This document shows, one piece after another, positions 1-7,769 of a DNA stretch of 35,068 nt. Source of the stretch: Bacillota bacterium. GTDB lineage: Bacteria > Bacillota > Sulfobacillia > JAJZYS01 > JAJZLH01. Below the pieces are notes generated by a model. The model ran no database searches. It was not told the DNA's origin and was given only the letters and a program-made list of their open reading frames with translations. Location: positions 13,545-48,612 of the forward strand of contig JAJZLY010000019.1 in assembly GCA_021850485.1 (NCBI GenBank), given 5' to 3'. The translations under genes were made by a program, and so were the position numbers. How positions within the stretch are numbered: position 1 is the stretch's first letter; each line of letters opens with the position of its first letter.

Positions 1-217
1 CGATCTCTGGTGCGGGGCAGCCGTGTTCTTGGGGGCCGCCATTTTCCCCCCACTGGCCGGGTTCGTCAGCGATCACACGGGCAGTTTTGTGCTGATGTGG
101 GTCGGATTGGCCGGCCTCCTGGCCGTGGCGGCCGCCGCTACCTGGTGGGTCGGTAGCACAGATGGCCGCAGCCTGCGCCCGTCGAGTGCTTCGCCGCTGG
201 CTGGCGATCCTACGTAG
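1..217 (+). CDS. MFS transporter, C-terminal fragment (cut by window edge)
   Basis: The reading frame is open from base 2 and ends at TAG 215-217, so the gene begins outside the window. The visible 71 residues contain two hydrophobic stretches separated by a short polar GFVSDHTGS segment, followed by a polar, proline-rich tail. This matches the last two transmembrane helices and cytoplasmic tail of a major facilitator superfamily permease, where a G-x-x-x-D loop before a helix is common. The substrate cannot be told from this piece. The downstream VOC gene starts 56 bp later on the same strand and may share its transcript. Confidence 0.6.
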   Translation, partial: DLWCGAAVFLGAAIFPPLAGFVSDHTGSFVLMWVGLAGLLAVAAAATWWVGSTDGRSLRPSSASPLAGDPT

Positions 218-273
218 GCGCTGCTGCCCGATCTGCTACGATGACCACACCATGGTCTCAGGGAGGCAGATGG

Positions 274-660
274 ATGGGCGTACGAGCGGTAGATTTCGTG
301 GGCATCCCGGTGCGCGACATGGAGGCGGCCAAGACCTTTTATGGGGAAGTGCTTGGTCTTCCCGCCGCAGGCGCATTTGGCGATCGATGGGCCGAGTACG
401 ACGCCGGCAACGTCACGCTGGCCGTGATCCAGGTGGATGCGAGTGAGTGGACAGGACAGTCCTCCGGCAGCTGGCAAACTAGGGTAGCGGTTGCCCTGGC
501 CGTCACCGACGTGAAAGCGACGGTCGCCGAGCTTGAGAAAAAGGGCGTCAAGGTGACATCGGAGGTCCAGGACTTTCCGCCTTGCTATATGGCGATGGTG
601 GAAGACCCAGACGGTAACAGCGTGTTCTTGCACCAGCGCAAGGACGGTACGGCCGGCTAA
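274..660 (+). CDS. VOC (glyoxalase/bleomycin-resistance fold) family protein
   Basis: A 128-residue protein with the single vicinal-oxygen-chelate module: beta strand FVGIPVRDMEAAKTFYGEVLGL at the start, a second half beginning VALAVTDVKATVAELEKKGV, and the closing EDPDGNSVFLHQ strand typical of the family. Members are metal-dependent lyases, dioxygenases or antibiotic-binding proteins, and no specific substrate can be assigned. The frame is open from ATG 241, but GGGAGG at 261-266 sits 7 bases before the in-frame ATG at 274, so I place the start there. The C-terminal third is overlapped on the other strand by the suspicious extension of the PIN-domain ORF. Confidence 0.8.
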   Translation: MGVRAVDFVGIPVRDMEAAKTFYGEVLGLPAAGAFGDRWAEYDAGNVTLAVIQVDASEWTGQSSGSWQTRVAVALAVTDVKATVAELEKKGVKVTSEVQDFPPCYMAMVEDPDGNSVFLHQRKDGTAG

Positions 661-1105
661 GTGCCCCTGGCGGGATCAGTCTGTGCCGAGGCGTTGGCTC
701 AGACCTCCACCCCGAGGACATTCCCCCTCGGATCAACTGGCGGTCTTCCGTCGCCAGCGGCACTCCAAGTCGCTCGGCCAGTTCGAGATAGGTCGCATCG
801 TACGAGGAAAGGGCGAACGTGCGTCCACGATCGAGCACTCTGGCTGCGGTCCAAGACCATGAATCGGACACGATCTGGATCGGTAGTTTCTCCACCAGAT
901 CGAGGAACCGAGCGCTCTGCAGCGGCGCGATGCGCGCTCGCCGCTCGGCAGTGAGCGACACATTCAGCATCTCCACCGGCCACAAGGCAGGTACCCCTGC
1001 CTCGCTGTGACTCAGGGCATCCAGGGCACAACGGGCATAGCTGCTCGCCTCGTCCTCAAGGCACCGCGCCATGACAACCGAGTTGTCCAGGACGAATCCC
1101 TTCAC
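548..1105 (-). CDS. PIN-domain toxin (VapC-like), C-terminus probably frameshifted
   Basis: A predicted single-strand RNase toxin of the VapC type. The N-terminus reads KGFVLDNSVVMARCLEDE with the first acidic residue of the PIN site. A later YDATYLELAERLGVPLATEDRQL segment carries the two conserved Asp residues near the end of the fold. It starts at GTG 1105, overlapping the antitoxin stop as GTGA. The family normally ends about 10-15 residues after the ATEDRQL motif, but this frame continues about 60 residues as low-complexity Pro/Arg sequence antisense to the VOC gene. A one-base shift near 730-736 would give a short ending (RGNVLGVEV) and stop at 699. The true protein is thus probably about 135 residues, through a frameshift mutation or sequence error. 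Confidence 0.75.
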   Translation of the reverse strand: MKGFVLDNSVVMARCLEDEASSYARCALDALSHSEAGVPALWPVEMLNVSLTAERRARIAPLQSARFLDLVEKLPIQIVSDSWSWTAARVLDRGRTFALSSYDATYLELAERLGVPLATEDRQLIRGGMSSGWRSEPTPRHRLIPPGALSRPYRPCAGARTRCYRLGLPPSPYSKAESPGPPMSP

Positions 1106-1341
1106 TTGCGACCTTCCTCGATCAGAGACTTCAGGGAAGGCCCGTCCAAACGGACTTCCTGTCTGAACTGGTGCAGCTCACGGATGACCTCTTCGGTGGA
1201 TGCCCGTTCGCGTCCGGGGGGTTGGGTCAGCATGGCCACCACTTGCCCGTGGCGCGTCAGCAAGAAACTCTGTCCGCGAGCCACCTTGTCCAGCAGCTCC
1301 GCCAGATGCGTTTTCGCCTGATAGGCACCGATCTTCTTCAC
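1102..1341 (-). CDS. Phd/YefM-family antitoxin
   Basis: A 79-residue protein with the classic antitoxin N-terminus, KIGAYQAKTHLAELLDKVARGQ, followed by FLLTRHGQVVAMLTQ, the dimer strand region of the Phd/YefM fold, and an acidic/basic C-terminal tail that would bind the toxin. The start is GTG 1341. The stop overlaps the PIN gene start by four bases, so the two are translationally coupled and form a type II toxin-antitoxin module. By family precedent the antitoxin should repress its own promoter, but no clear operator was found in the roughly 100 bp upstream. Confidence 0.85.
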   Translation of the reverse strand: MKKIGAYQAKTHLAELLDKVARGQSFLLTRHGQVVAMLTQPPGRERASTEEVIRELHQFRQEVRLDGPSLKSLIEEGRK

Positions 1342-1442
1342 GCGGCACCTCTATCACGGTGTCAATGCCCGAGCGACCGGTGCGCCGCCGACAGCGCGCT
1401 GACAACGGCCACGAGCCAACGCCTTTAAGGACTGTGCATGGC

Positions 1443-2312
1443 TCAGGCTGTCTTGGTGACCTCTGTCAGTGCGGCCAGGGTCGAGGCGATTCCGGTCAGT
1501 TCGGTCGGCAGCAGAAGCTTGGTGGCCTGGCCGTTCGCCACTTTCTCCAATGCTTCCAGGCTTCTCACCGTCAGCACGGCCTTCAGTTGTTCGGGGTTCG
1601 CTCCGGCCTTCAGGTACGCCTCGTAGACCACCTTGATCGCCTTGGCCTGAGCGTCTGCCACCGTGATGATGGCCTGGCCCTGGCCTTCTGCCTCCGTGAT
1701 CGCCGCCTGGCGCTGACCTTCTGCGTTCAAGATGGCTGACTGCTTTTGGCCCTCGGCGGTGTTGATGGCGGCGTGGCGCTGGGCGTCGGCGATCTTTTGC
1801 TGCTCCATCGCCGTCTTCATCTCAGGCGGCAGTTGGAAGTCTCGAATCGCCACCTGCTCGACCTTGAACCCCCAGGTCGATGTCTTGGCGTCCAGTTCTT
1901 TGCGCAACTCCTCGTCGATCTTGTCGCGAGCGGCCATCGCCTCGGACAGGTGCATTTCCGCCACCACCCGCCGGATGGTCGAAAACATGATGGCCTGAAC
2001 GGTTTCAACCGGATTTTGGATCTCGTACAAGAAGTCCCGCACATTGTGCACGCGGAAGACGAAGTAGGCGTCGATGATCGGCGACACGTTGTCAGCGGTC
2101 AGCACCGGTGACGGCGACATCTGGACCGTCCTCGACCGCACCGAGACCCGGTTCAAGCGCTCCACAAACGGGATGATCAGCGCAATGCCTGGACCGGCGA
2201 TGCGCCTGAACTTGCCGAACCGTTCGACGGCACCTTGGAATCCCTGCTGCACCACCCGGATCGACATCAGCAACAAGATCACGACGATGACGATCCAAAC
2301 TAGGCTACTCAC
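1443..2312 (-). CDS. SPFH/stomatin-prohibitin family membrane protein
   Basis: A 289-residue protein with one N-terminal transmembrane helix (about residues 3-20), then the SPFH domain (VVQQGFQGAVERFGKFRRIAGPG onward, with VRSRTVQMSPSPVLTADNV) and a long Ala/Glu/Gln-rich coiled coil, roughly residues 170-225, with repeated AEGQ(K/R)QAAI units. Stomatin-like proteins form ring or scaffold oligomers in the membrane and influence protease or transporter activity. The usual NfeD partner is absent from the window. The Shine-Dalgarno GGGGAGG (2322-2328) abuts the first possible GTG (2321), so I place the start at the second in-frame GTG (2312). The gene is divergent from the deoC operon. Confidence 0.85.
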   Translation of the reverse strand: MSSLVWIVIVVILLLMSIRVVQQGFQGAVERFGKFRRIAGPGIALIIPFVERLNRVSVRSRTVQMSPSPVLTADNVSPIIDAYFVFRVHNVRDFLYEIQNPVETVQAIMFSTIRRVVAEMHLSEAMAARDKIDEELRKELDAKTSTWGFKVEQVAIRDFQLPPEMKTAMEQQKIADAQRHAAINTAEGQKQSAILNAEGQRQAAITEAEGQGQAIITVADAQAKAIKVVYEAYLKAGANPEQLKAVLTVRSLEALEKVANGQATKLLLPTELTGIASTLAALTEVTKTA

Positions 2313-2436
2313 CTCGGGCACCTCCCCAGAAACTCTCCAGGGTGATGCTTCTCCGATCGTCAGAACCTACCTGCCGCCCTCAGCAGGAACCGCCGCCTGC
2401 GAGTGGGAAGGCACCGACCTTAAGGATGGTGAGGAC

Positions 2437-3237
2437 GTGTCTGACGAACTCAATCAACTTTGGACCCAGGCCCGCCTGCGCATCCACGAGCAGGGCCTCG
2501 CTGAGCTACCGGCACACCGGCCCGACGTTCATCCCCTGGCGCCGCCGCGCACCGTGGGAGAACTCGCCCAACTGATTGATGAGACGCTGCTCCGGCCAGA
2601 CGCCACCTTCTCGGAGGTGGATGCCTTTTTGGCACAGGCCCGCTCCTTCCCCTTTCGCAGTGTCTGTGTGCAAGGCTGCCACGTGTCCCGGGCCGTCGCG
2701 GCCATGGCTGACACCAACGTGCTTACAGCCGCCGTCATCGGCTTTCCGCACGGCGGCGCCCCCACCTCGGCCAAGGCGATCGAGGCCGAGATGGCGGTCG
2801 ATGCCGGAGCTAGGGAACTGGACATGGTGATCGCCGTGGGGACCCTGAAGTCGCAGGATCTGGTCAGCCTGCTGGCCGACATCAGGGCAGTTCGCCAGGT
2901 CGCCCCGGGCGTGACCTTGAAGGTGATCTTGGAGACCTCATTGCTCTCACCGCTAGAGATGGCGATGGGTGCCATGGTGGCGGAATTGGCCGGAGCGAAT
3001 CTGGTCAAGACCTCTACCGGCTTCGCCCAGGGCGGCGCCACTGGGGAGAGCGTGCGCATCCTCAGGGCCATGGTTGGGCCGCAACTCGGGGTTAAGGCAT
3101 CTGGCGGTATCCGCTCTTTGGCCGAACTGTTTGCCATGGTGGCGGCGGGCGCCAGCCGCATCGGCACCAGCCGGGGCCACGCCCTGTGCGCCGAGTTCGC
3201 CGCCACCCATGGAGGAATCGGCTCTGCGCGCCCTTGA
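2437..3237 (+). CDS. deoC: Deoxyribose-phosphate aldolase
   Basis: A 266-residue class I aldolase that splits 2-deoxyribose 5-phosphate into glyceraldehyde 3-phosphate and acetaldehyde, in deoxynucleoside catabolism. Visible signatures: LAQLIDETLLRPDAT near the N-terminus, VIGFPHGG, ARELDMVI with the catalytic Asp, ANLVKTSTGF with the Schiff-base lysine, and LGVKASGGIR with the second active-site lysine. The frame is open much further upstream, into the SPFH gene's promoter and 5' end, but the GTG at 2437, preceded by AAGGATGGTGAGG, is the plausible start. There is a roughly 45-residue N-terminal extension before the conserved core. The stop lies 29 bp inside the next gene, so the two are coupled. 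Confidence 0.92.
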   Translation: MSDELNQLWTQARLRIHEQGLAELPAHRPDVHPLAPPRTVGELAQLIDETLLRPDATFSEVDAFLAQARSFPFRSVCVQGCHVSRAVAAMADTNVLTAAVIGFPHGGAPTSAKAIEAEMAVDAGARELDMVIAVGTLKSQDLVSLLADIRAVRQVAPGVTLKVILETSLLSPLEMAMGAMVAELAGANLVKTSTGFAQGGATGESVRILRAMVGPQLGVKASGGIRSLAELFAMVAAGASRIGTSRGHALCAEFAATHGGIGSARP

Positions 3238-4594
3238 TCTGATCGCCAAGAAGCGAGATGGCGGCGCTCTGACCACCGCCCAGTGGAACTGGCTGGTCAG
3301 CGCCTACGGCCGCGGCGATGTGGCCGAAGAGCAGATGAGCGCCTTGTTGATGGCCACCTGGTTTCGCGGCATGTCTGCGGCAGAGACTCTGGCCCTCACC
3401 CTCGCCATGCGCGATAGCGGAGACATCCTCCGCCTGCCGGGCTTGGGTCGCCCGCTGGTCGACAAACACTCCACCGGCGGCGTCGGCGACAAGGTGACCT
3501 TGGTGTTGGCGCCAATGGTGGCAGCCCTGGGCTTGGCCATGGCCAAGCTCTCCGGCCGTGGCCTGGGCCACACCGGCGGCACCTTGGACAAACTGGAGGC
3601 GATTTCTGGCTACCGGGTCGATCTCAGCCCTGACCAACTGGTCGCCCAGGTGCGGGCTGTGGGGGTAGCGGTGGCTGCCGCCAGCCAGCAGCTGGCCCCG
3701 GCAGACCGGCGGCTGTATGCCCTGCGCGATGCCACGGGCACCGTCAACCAGGCCGGGCTGATTGCGGCCTCGATCATGAGCAAGAAGCTGGCGGTCGAGA
3801 CAGACGCGTTGGTCCTTGACGTCAAGGTCGGCGAGGGCGCCTTCTTCGCCACCCAGCTAGACGGAGAGGCGTTCGCCGAGGCGGCCCTGGCCATTGGCGC
3901 GGGGGCCGGCAGGCAGGTGCGGGCGGTGCTGACCAAGATGGCCAGTCCGCTTGGCCGCGAGGTCGGCAACGGCCGGGAGGTGGCGGAGGCCATCGACGTC
4001 TTGTCTGGCCATGGCCCCAAGGAGGTAGCGACGATCGCAGCCGTCCTGGCGGCCAATTTGCTCGAAATGGTGATGCCGGATGCGAGCGCCGAGACAGCGG
4101 CTGCGAAGGCCTGGCAGACCCTCGCCAACGGCAGCGCCATGGAGCATTTTGAGCGATGGATCAGCGCCCAAGGCGGTGCGATCTCTGGCCTGCCAGCTCG
4201 CCTGCGCCAGGCGGCGGCCGCCGAGGGGGTGATCCGAGCGGATCGCACCGGCACCTTAGCCGCCATCTCGGCCTTGGCCATCGGCCAGGCTGCGGCCTTA
4301 GCCGGGGCCGGGCGTAGCCGAAAGGAGGACCAGGTGGATCCGCGGGCGGGCATCACCTTAGTCGCCGAGGTGGGCCAGGCAATGGTGCCAGGCGACGTCC
4401 TGGCTCTCATCCACGCCTCCGACCAGACCCGGCTCGGACAGGCTCAGCGCCTCGGCGCTCGCGCCTTTCGCCTCGCCGACGGTACCGGTGCCGAGACGCC
4501 GCTGATGCTCGCGGTGATGCGTCACGCGGACGCCCACCGCAAGCGCAGACGCAGCCGGGGCAGCGACGGGGGCGATGGAGGTACTGATCTGTAA
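3209..4594 (+). CDS. pdp: Pyrimidine-nucleoside phosphorylase
   Basis: A 461-residue enzyme that phosphorolyses uridine, deoxyuridine or thymidine, supplying deoxyribose 1-phosphate (after mutation to the 5-phosphate) to the aldolase encoded just upstream. The family signature is clear: DKHSTGGVGDKVTLVLAPM followed by SGRGLGHTGGTLDKLEAI, the phosphate and nucleoside site. The C-terminal domain has DPRAGITLVAEVGQAMVPGD. Length is slightly above the usual 430-440 because of an Arg-rich tail. The start ATG 3209 lies inside deoC in another frame; the same frame is open further upstream but that part is antisense-like noise. The protein could equally be called thymidine phosphorylase (deoA), since sequence alone does not separate specificities. 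Confidence 0.92.
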   Translation: MEESALRALDLIAKKRDGGALTTAQWNWLVSAYGRGDVAEEQMSALLMATWFRGMSAAETLALTLAMRDSGDILRLPGLGRPLVDKHSTGGVGDKVTLVLAPMVAALGLAMAKLSGRGLGHTGGTLDKLEAISGYRVDLSPDQLVAQVRAVGVAVAAASQQLAPADRRLYALRDATGTVNQAGLIAASIMSKKLAVETDALVLDVKVGEGAFFATQLDGEAFAEAALAIGAGAGRQVRAVLTKMASPLGREVGNGREVAEAIDVLSGHGPKEVATIAAVLAANLLEMVMPDASAETAAAKAWQTLANGSAMEHFERWISAQGGAISGLPARLRQAAAAEGVIRADRTGTLAAISALAIGQAAALAGAGRSRKEDQVDPRAGITLVAEVGQAMVPGDVLALIHASDQTRLGQAQRLGARAFRLADGTGAETPLMLAVMRHADAHRKRRRSRGSDGGDGGTDL

Positions 4595-4612
4595 CCAAGG
4601 AGGGATTGATCG

Positions 4613-5023
4613 ATGAGCGTGCCGGCGGATCTGTTCGAGGCTGCCCTGGAGGCTAGGCGGCGGGCCTACGCGCCATACTCTCACTTCCAGGTTGGAGCGG
4701 CCGTGCGCGACCGCGGCGGAGCCATCACCATCGGCTGCAATGTGGAAAACGCCTCTTATGGGCTTTGCTGCTGTGCGGAACGGGTGGCCCTGTTCGACAT
4801 GGTGGCAGCAGCGCGCAAAGAGCCGGTCGAGATCTGCGTGGTGGCTGACGTCTCCGGGGTGGTCAGCCCCTGTGGAGCCTGTCGACAGGTCATCTACGAA
4901 CTGGCCAGAGATGCGGTGATCTGGCTGTGCAACACGCACGGCGAGAGCCGACAGGTGCTAGCGGCAGATCTCTTGCCATTCCCGTTCACCCTGAACGACC
5001 CCCCTGCTCCGGATCGCCCCTGA
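4613..5023 (+). CDS. cdd: Cytidine deaminase
   Basis: A 136-residue homotetrameric-type zinc deaminase converting (deoxy)cytidine to (deoxy)uridine, the substrate of the phosphorylase upstream. It has YAPYSHFQVGAAV, the substrate motif NVENASYG, the catalytic CAE at Cys54-Glu56 and the second zinc pair in SPCGACRQV (Cys87, Cys90). A strong AAGGAGGG site (4597-4604) precedes ATG 4613 by 8 bases. The gene follows pdp by 18 bp, completing a deoC-pdp-cdd salvage operon that routes pyrimidine deoxynucleosides to free base plus central carbon. It converges with otsA. Confidence 0.95.
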   Translation: MSVPADLFEAALEARRRAYAPYSHFQVGAAVRDRGGAITIGCNVENASYGLCCCAERVALFDMVAAARKEPVEICVVADVSGVVSPCGACRQVIYELARDAVIWLCNTHGESRQVLAADLLPFPFTLNDPPAPDRP

Positions 5024-5058
5024 TTGCGAGCCCCGAGCGGCCTGCGGGTCCCTCGCTC

Positions 5059-5082
5059 CCAGACCGCCGACGGCCGGTCTGG
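5059..5082. terminator. GC hairpin between cdd and otsA
   Basis: A perfect 8-bp inverted repeat, CCAGACCG (5059-5066) and CGGTCTGG (5075-5082), with an 8-base loop, lies between the convergent cdd and otsA genes. No U-tract follows on either side. By position it could serve both transcripts, but function is inferred. Confidence 0.4.
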
Positions 5083-5147
5083 CGCTTGCGGCGCCCACGC
5101 CGTCGACAGGCCGCTGGGCGGCTGGGCCCGGTCCCGCAAGCTGGCCG

Positions 5148-6572
5148 CTAAGCCCCGGTCAGGTCGGCCAGAAAGGCTGCCGCCCAGGCCTCGACGGTGG
5201 CCGTGGCCAGGTGCCGCTGCATTTTTTCGTTTCGGCGCCGGCGCTCTGCCAAGGGCATGCTCAGGGCCGTGGCCAGCGTCGCCGCTACCTGATCCAGGTC
5301 GAACGGGTTGACGATCAGCGCTTCGTCCAATTCGGCCGCTGCCCCCGCCGTCTCACTCAAGATCAACACGCCCTGGCCATCTTCCTGGCTCGCCACGTAC
5401 TCCTTGGCTACCAGGTTCATCCCATCTCGCAGCGGTGTCACTAAGGCTACCTCCGCCATCCGGTACAGTGCGCACAGCAACTCGAACGGCACCGAACGGT
5501 GCAGGTACCAGATCGGCACCCAGCCCAGCGTACCGAACTGGCCGTTGATCTCCCCCACCCGCTCGGCCACATTTCGGCGCAGACTCTCGTATTCGCTCAC
5601 TTCCTGCCGCGACGGCACGGTGACGGCCACCAGCGTCACCTTGCCGTGCCACTCACGATGGCTTTTCAAAAAGCGGCCGTAGGCCTCCAGCCGCCGGGGG
5701 ATGCCCTTGGAGTAGTCCAGGCGATCCAAGGACAACACCAGATGCCGCTCGCCCAGCTGGCGGCGCAGATGCGCCACTTGGCGGCGCACCGCCGGCAGGT
5801 CTCCAGCGGTGGCGAATCTGGCGCTGTCGATACTCATTGGATAGACACCCAAGGTCACCGTGCGGCCGTCCACCACCACCTGACGACCGTTGCCGCCGAC
5901 ACCGAGCAGCCGGTCCAGGCAGTCGGCGAAGTGGCGGCGATCCCCGTCGGTGTGAAACCCGATCACGTCTGCTCCAAGCAGGCCGGCCAGCACCTCTTTG
6001 CGCCAGGGCAGCTGGCGAAACACCTCAAACTCCGGGAAGGGGATGTGCAGGAAAAAGCCGATCCGTTGCTTCGGCCGCTCCCGGCGCAACATCTCCGGTG
6101 CCAGCAGGAGGTGGTAGTCATGGACCCAGATCAGGTCCCCCGCCTTGGCCTGGTGCAGCGTCTGCTCGGTGAACAGTTCGTTACCCTGCTGATAGGCCTG
6201 CCACTGACGCTGGCTGTATACCGGGTACTGTGTGAAATAGTGCGCCAAGGGCCACAGGGCGCGATTGGCAAAGCCCAAGTAGAAGTCGGTCACCAGCCGG
6301 CGGGTCAAGAACACGGGATGAAAGTCCCGCTCGGCCAACTCGTCGATCACCTGCTGGCGTTGATTGGCGCTGAGCAGCTCTGAGGCCAAGCCAGGCCAGC
6401 CCACCCAAGCCCCCGGGTGCTTGACCAGGTAGCTGTGCAAGCCGCTGGCCAAACCGCCGGAACTCTCGATCAGGCCGACACCGGAGCGCTGGTGGCGCAC
6501 CGTAACCGGCAACCGGTTAGAGACCACGATCAATCGGCTCGCCGGTGCCACCTCCCGCTGGGAAAAATGCAC
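5148..6572 (-). CDS. otsA: Trehalose-6-phosphate synthase (GT20 family)
   Basis: A 474-residue glycosyltransferase that joins glucose from a nucleotide sugar to glucose 6-phosphate. The start RLIVVSNRLPVTV with ESSGGLASGL, the central WVHDYHLLLAPEMLR and GFFLHIPFPEFEVFRQLPWR, and the C-terminal MNLVAKEYVASQ and IVNPFDLDQVAATL segments all match family GT20 over the usual length. The start is GTG 6572, with AGGAG 8 bases upstream. No trehalose-6-phosphate phosphatase domain or otsB gene is present nearby, so dephosphorylation must be encoded elsewhere. A glucosylglycerol-phosphate synthase is a less likely alternative in the same family. Confidence 0.9.
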   Translation of the reverse strand: MHFSQREVAPASRLIVVSNRLPVTVRHQRSGVGLIESSGGLASGLHSYLVKHPGAWVGWPGLASELLSANQRQQVIDELAERDFHPVFLTRRLVTDFYLGFANRALWPLAHYFTQYPVYSQRQWQAYQQGNELFTEQTLHQAKAGDLIWVHDYHLLLAPEMLRRERPKQRIGFFLHIPFPEFEVFRQLPWRKEVLAGLLGADVIGFHTDGDRRHFADCLDRLLGVGGNGRQVVVDGRTVTLGVYPMSIDSARFATAGDLPAVRRQVAHLRRQLGERHLVLSLDRLDYSKGIPRRLEAYGRFLKSHREWHGKVTLVAVTVPSRQEVSEYESLRRNVAERVGEINGQFGTLGWVPIWYLHRSVPFELLCALYRMAEVALVTPLRDGMNLVAKEYVASQEDGQGVLILSETAGAAAELDEALIVNPFDLDQVAATLATALSMPLAERRRRNEKMQRHLATATVEAWAAAFLADLTGA

Positions 6573-6831
6573 TTCTAAGACTCCTGGCTACGCCCGCCAG
6601 GTCGGCCCGCCGACGACGCCAAGAGCTCTCCGCCTGAGAAGCTGGGCGCACGCTTGCGGCGAATTCCCTGTCGCACCCACCGCAGGCCGTTGGTCCGCAT
6701 GGGTGCCTTTCGTATTGCGCAAGACGCCGCTTCCACTGTTTGCACAATTCGCCATCCAGCAGGCAGTGCCTTGTGCTGGCGTCTTGGTTCAGTGGGTGCG
6801 AGCCGACGGCCAAGGGCGCGCAGCGTTTGGC
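6573..6831. other. Intergenic region between otsA and the PadR operon
   Basis: This stretch separates divergent otsA and the PadR operon. It holds the otsA ribosome binding site (AGGAG on the minus strand at 6581-6585). Open frames exist on both strands, but none has a convincing start signal or a recognisable product. I see no clear otsA promoter. Confidence 0.4.
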
Positions 6832-6879
6832 TTGACAGGCCAATTTCGCCAGTGCGACTATATCGCCAGTCGATATAGT
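6832..6879 (+). promoter_or_regulatory. PadR operon promoter with palindromic operator
   Basis: A consensus -35 TTGACA (6832-6837) is followed 18 bases later by a GACTAT -10-like hexamer (6856-6861). Overlapping the -10 is a perfect inverted repeat, ACTATATCG (6857-6865) and CGATATAGT (6871-6879), with a 5-base spacer. A dyad at this place, 18 bases before the PadR start codon, is the expected arrangement for autorepression: the bound dimer would cover the -10. The binding itself is inferred. Confidence 0.65.
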
Positions 6880-6897
6880 TCACGAAGGGGTGGGACC

Positions 6898-7203
6898 ATG
6901 CGTCCAGCCACAGCCACCAGTGCTGCCGTGATGATCATGGCCAGCCTCGCCGCTGGCCCCAAGCACGGCTGGGCGATCATGACCGATGTGCAGGCGATGT
7001 GCTCAATCCGCCTCGGCCCAGGCACGTTGTACGCCGCCATCAGCCAGTTGGAGGCCGCAGGATTTGTCCAGGCCCTGGCAGCTGACGGCCGCCGTCGGCC
7101 CTACCGACTGACGGACCAGGGCGAAGCGGCGCTACGCGCTCAGCTGCGTGTGCTGAGTGGCGTGCTGACAGCGTCCGCCCATCGCTTGGCCAACGCGCCG
7201 TGA
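6898..7203 (+). CDS. PadR-family transcriptional regulator
   Basis: A 101-residue regulator made of the PadR winged-helix core: ILASLAAGPKHGWAI-like helix pair (here MIMASLAAGPKHGWAIMTDVQ), the LGPGTLYAAISQLEAAGFVQ recognition helix with its wing entry, and PYRLTDQGEAALRAQL in the wing. It has only a short C-terminal helix, as in the compact PadR subfamily 2. The start ATG 6898 follows GAAGGGGTGGG. Such regulators commonly repress their own promoter and respond to small molecules; the dyad just upstream supports this. The stop overlaps the following membrane-protein gene by 4 bases (GTGA). Confidence 0.88.
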   Translation: MRPATATSAAVMIMASLAAGPKHGWAIMTDVQAMCSIRLGPGTLYAAISQLEAAGFVQALAADGRRRPYRLTDQGEAALRAQLRVLSGVLTASAHRLANAP

Positions 7204-7769
7204 GCGGCCGCTGGTGGCTGTGGCTGTTCCCCAGAGCTTGGCGAGAGCGCTATGGCGTCGAACTGGCGGATCTGCTCCACGCACGCCCGCCAAACGGGCG
7301 AGACGTTTTCGATCTACTGCGCTCGGCCGTCTGGTTGAGATTCCAAGCGGCACCGGTGCAAGTTCGCACTGCGGGGGGTCTTTCAATGTCGCTGGTGCGC
7401 CGGCCGCTGGCTTGGATCAGCTTGCTTCTCGTCTTGCCGTCTGTCGTCTTTTTGCTGGCGGCGGCTGCCCGCTTGATGCAGCCTGCCACCCACCAGCCTG
7501 CCCATAGCGCCACACTGCTGGTCGGCTGGGTGTTCACCTGGCCCCATTGGGCCACCGGGTTGATGTTCTGGCTGCTCCCCTTGGTCTCGCTAGCAGGCGG
7601 TCTCCTCTGTGCGCGCACGGAAGTGCGCAGCCATCTTGAGCTGCGCTCGGATCTCCACTCTCTAGCAGGCATCGCCCGCCGCCACGGCGCCTTGCTCACC
7701 GCCACGGTCGCCGTCGTGCTCAGTCTCCTGATCATCGTGTTCTTCGCTGCCCATGCCATCGCCGGGTGA
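7200..7769 (+). CDS. PadR-associated integral membrane protein, unknown function
   Basis: A 189-residue protein. The N-terminus WWLWLFPRAWRERYGVELADLL is a short amphipathic module often seen in membrane proteins encoded directly after PadR regulators (consensus around P-x-x-W-R-x-R-Y-G-x-E). It is followed by three or four predicted transmembrane helices, at about residues 69-90, 102-138 (probably two helices) and 163-186. Function is unknown. The start GTG 7200 overlaps the PadR stop, and the end overlaps the next gene by 17 bp, so the three genes are one transcript. It may be the effector or target of the PadR regulator; this is inference. Confidence 0.7.
   Translation: MSGRWWLWLFPRAWRERYGVELADLLHARPPNGRDVFDLLRSAVWLRFQAAPVQVRTAGGLSMSLVRRPLAWISLLLVLPSVVFLLAAAARLMQPATHQPAHSATLLVGWVFTWPHWATGLMFWLLPLVSLAGGLLCARTEVRSHLELRSDLHSLAGIARRHGALLTATVAVVLSLLIIVFFAAHAIAG

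Noticed and set aside
2074-2436. Upstream extension of the deoC frame
   Set aside because: It runs antisense through the 5' part of the SPFH gene and has no deoC homology. GTG 2437 has a ribosome site.
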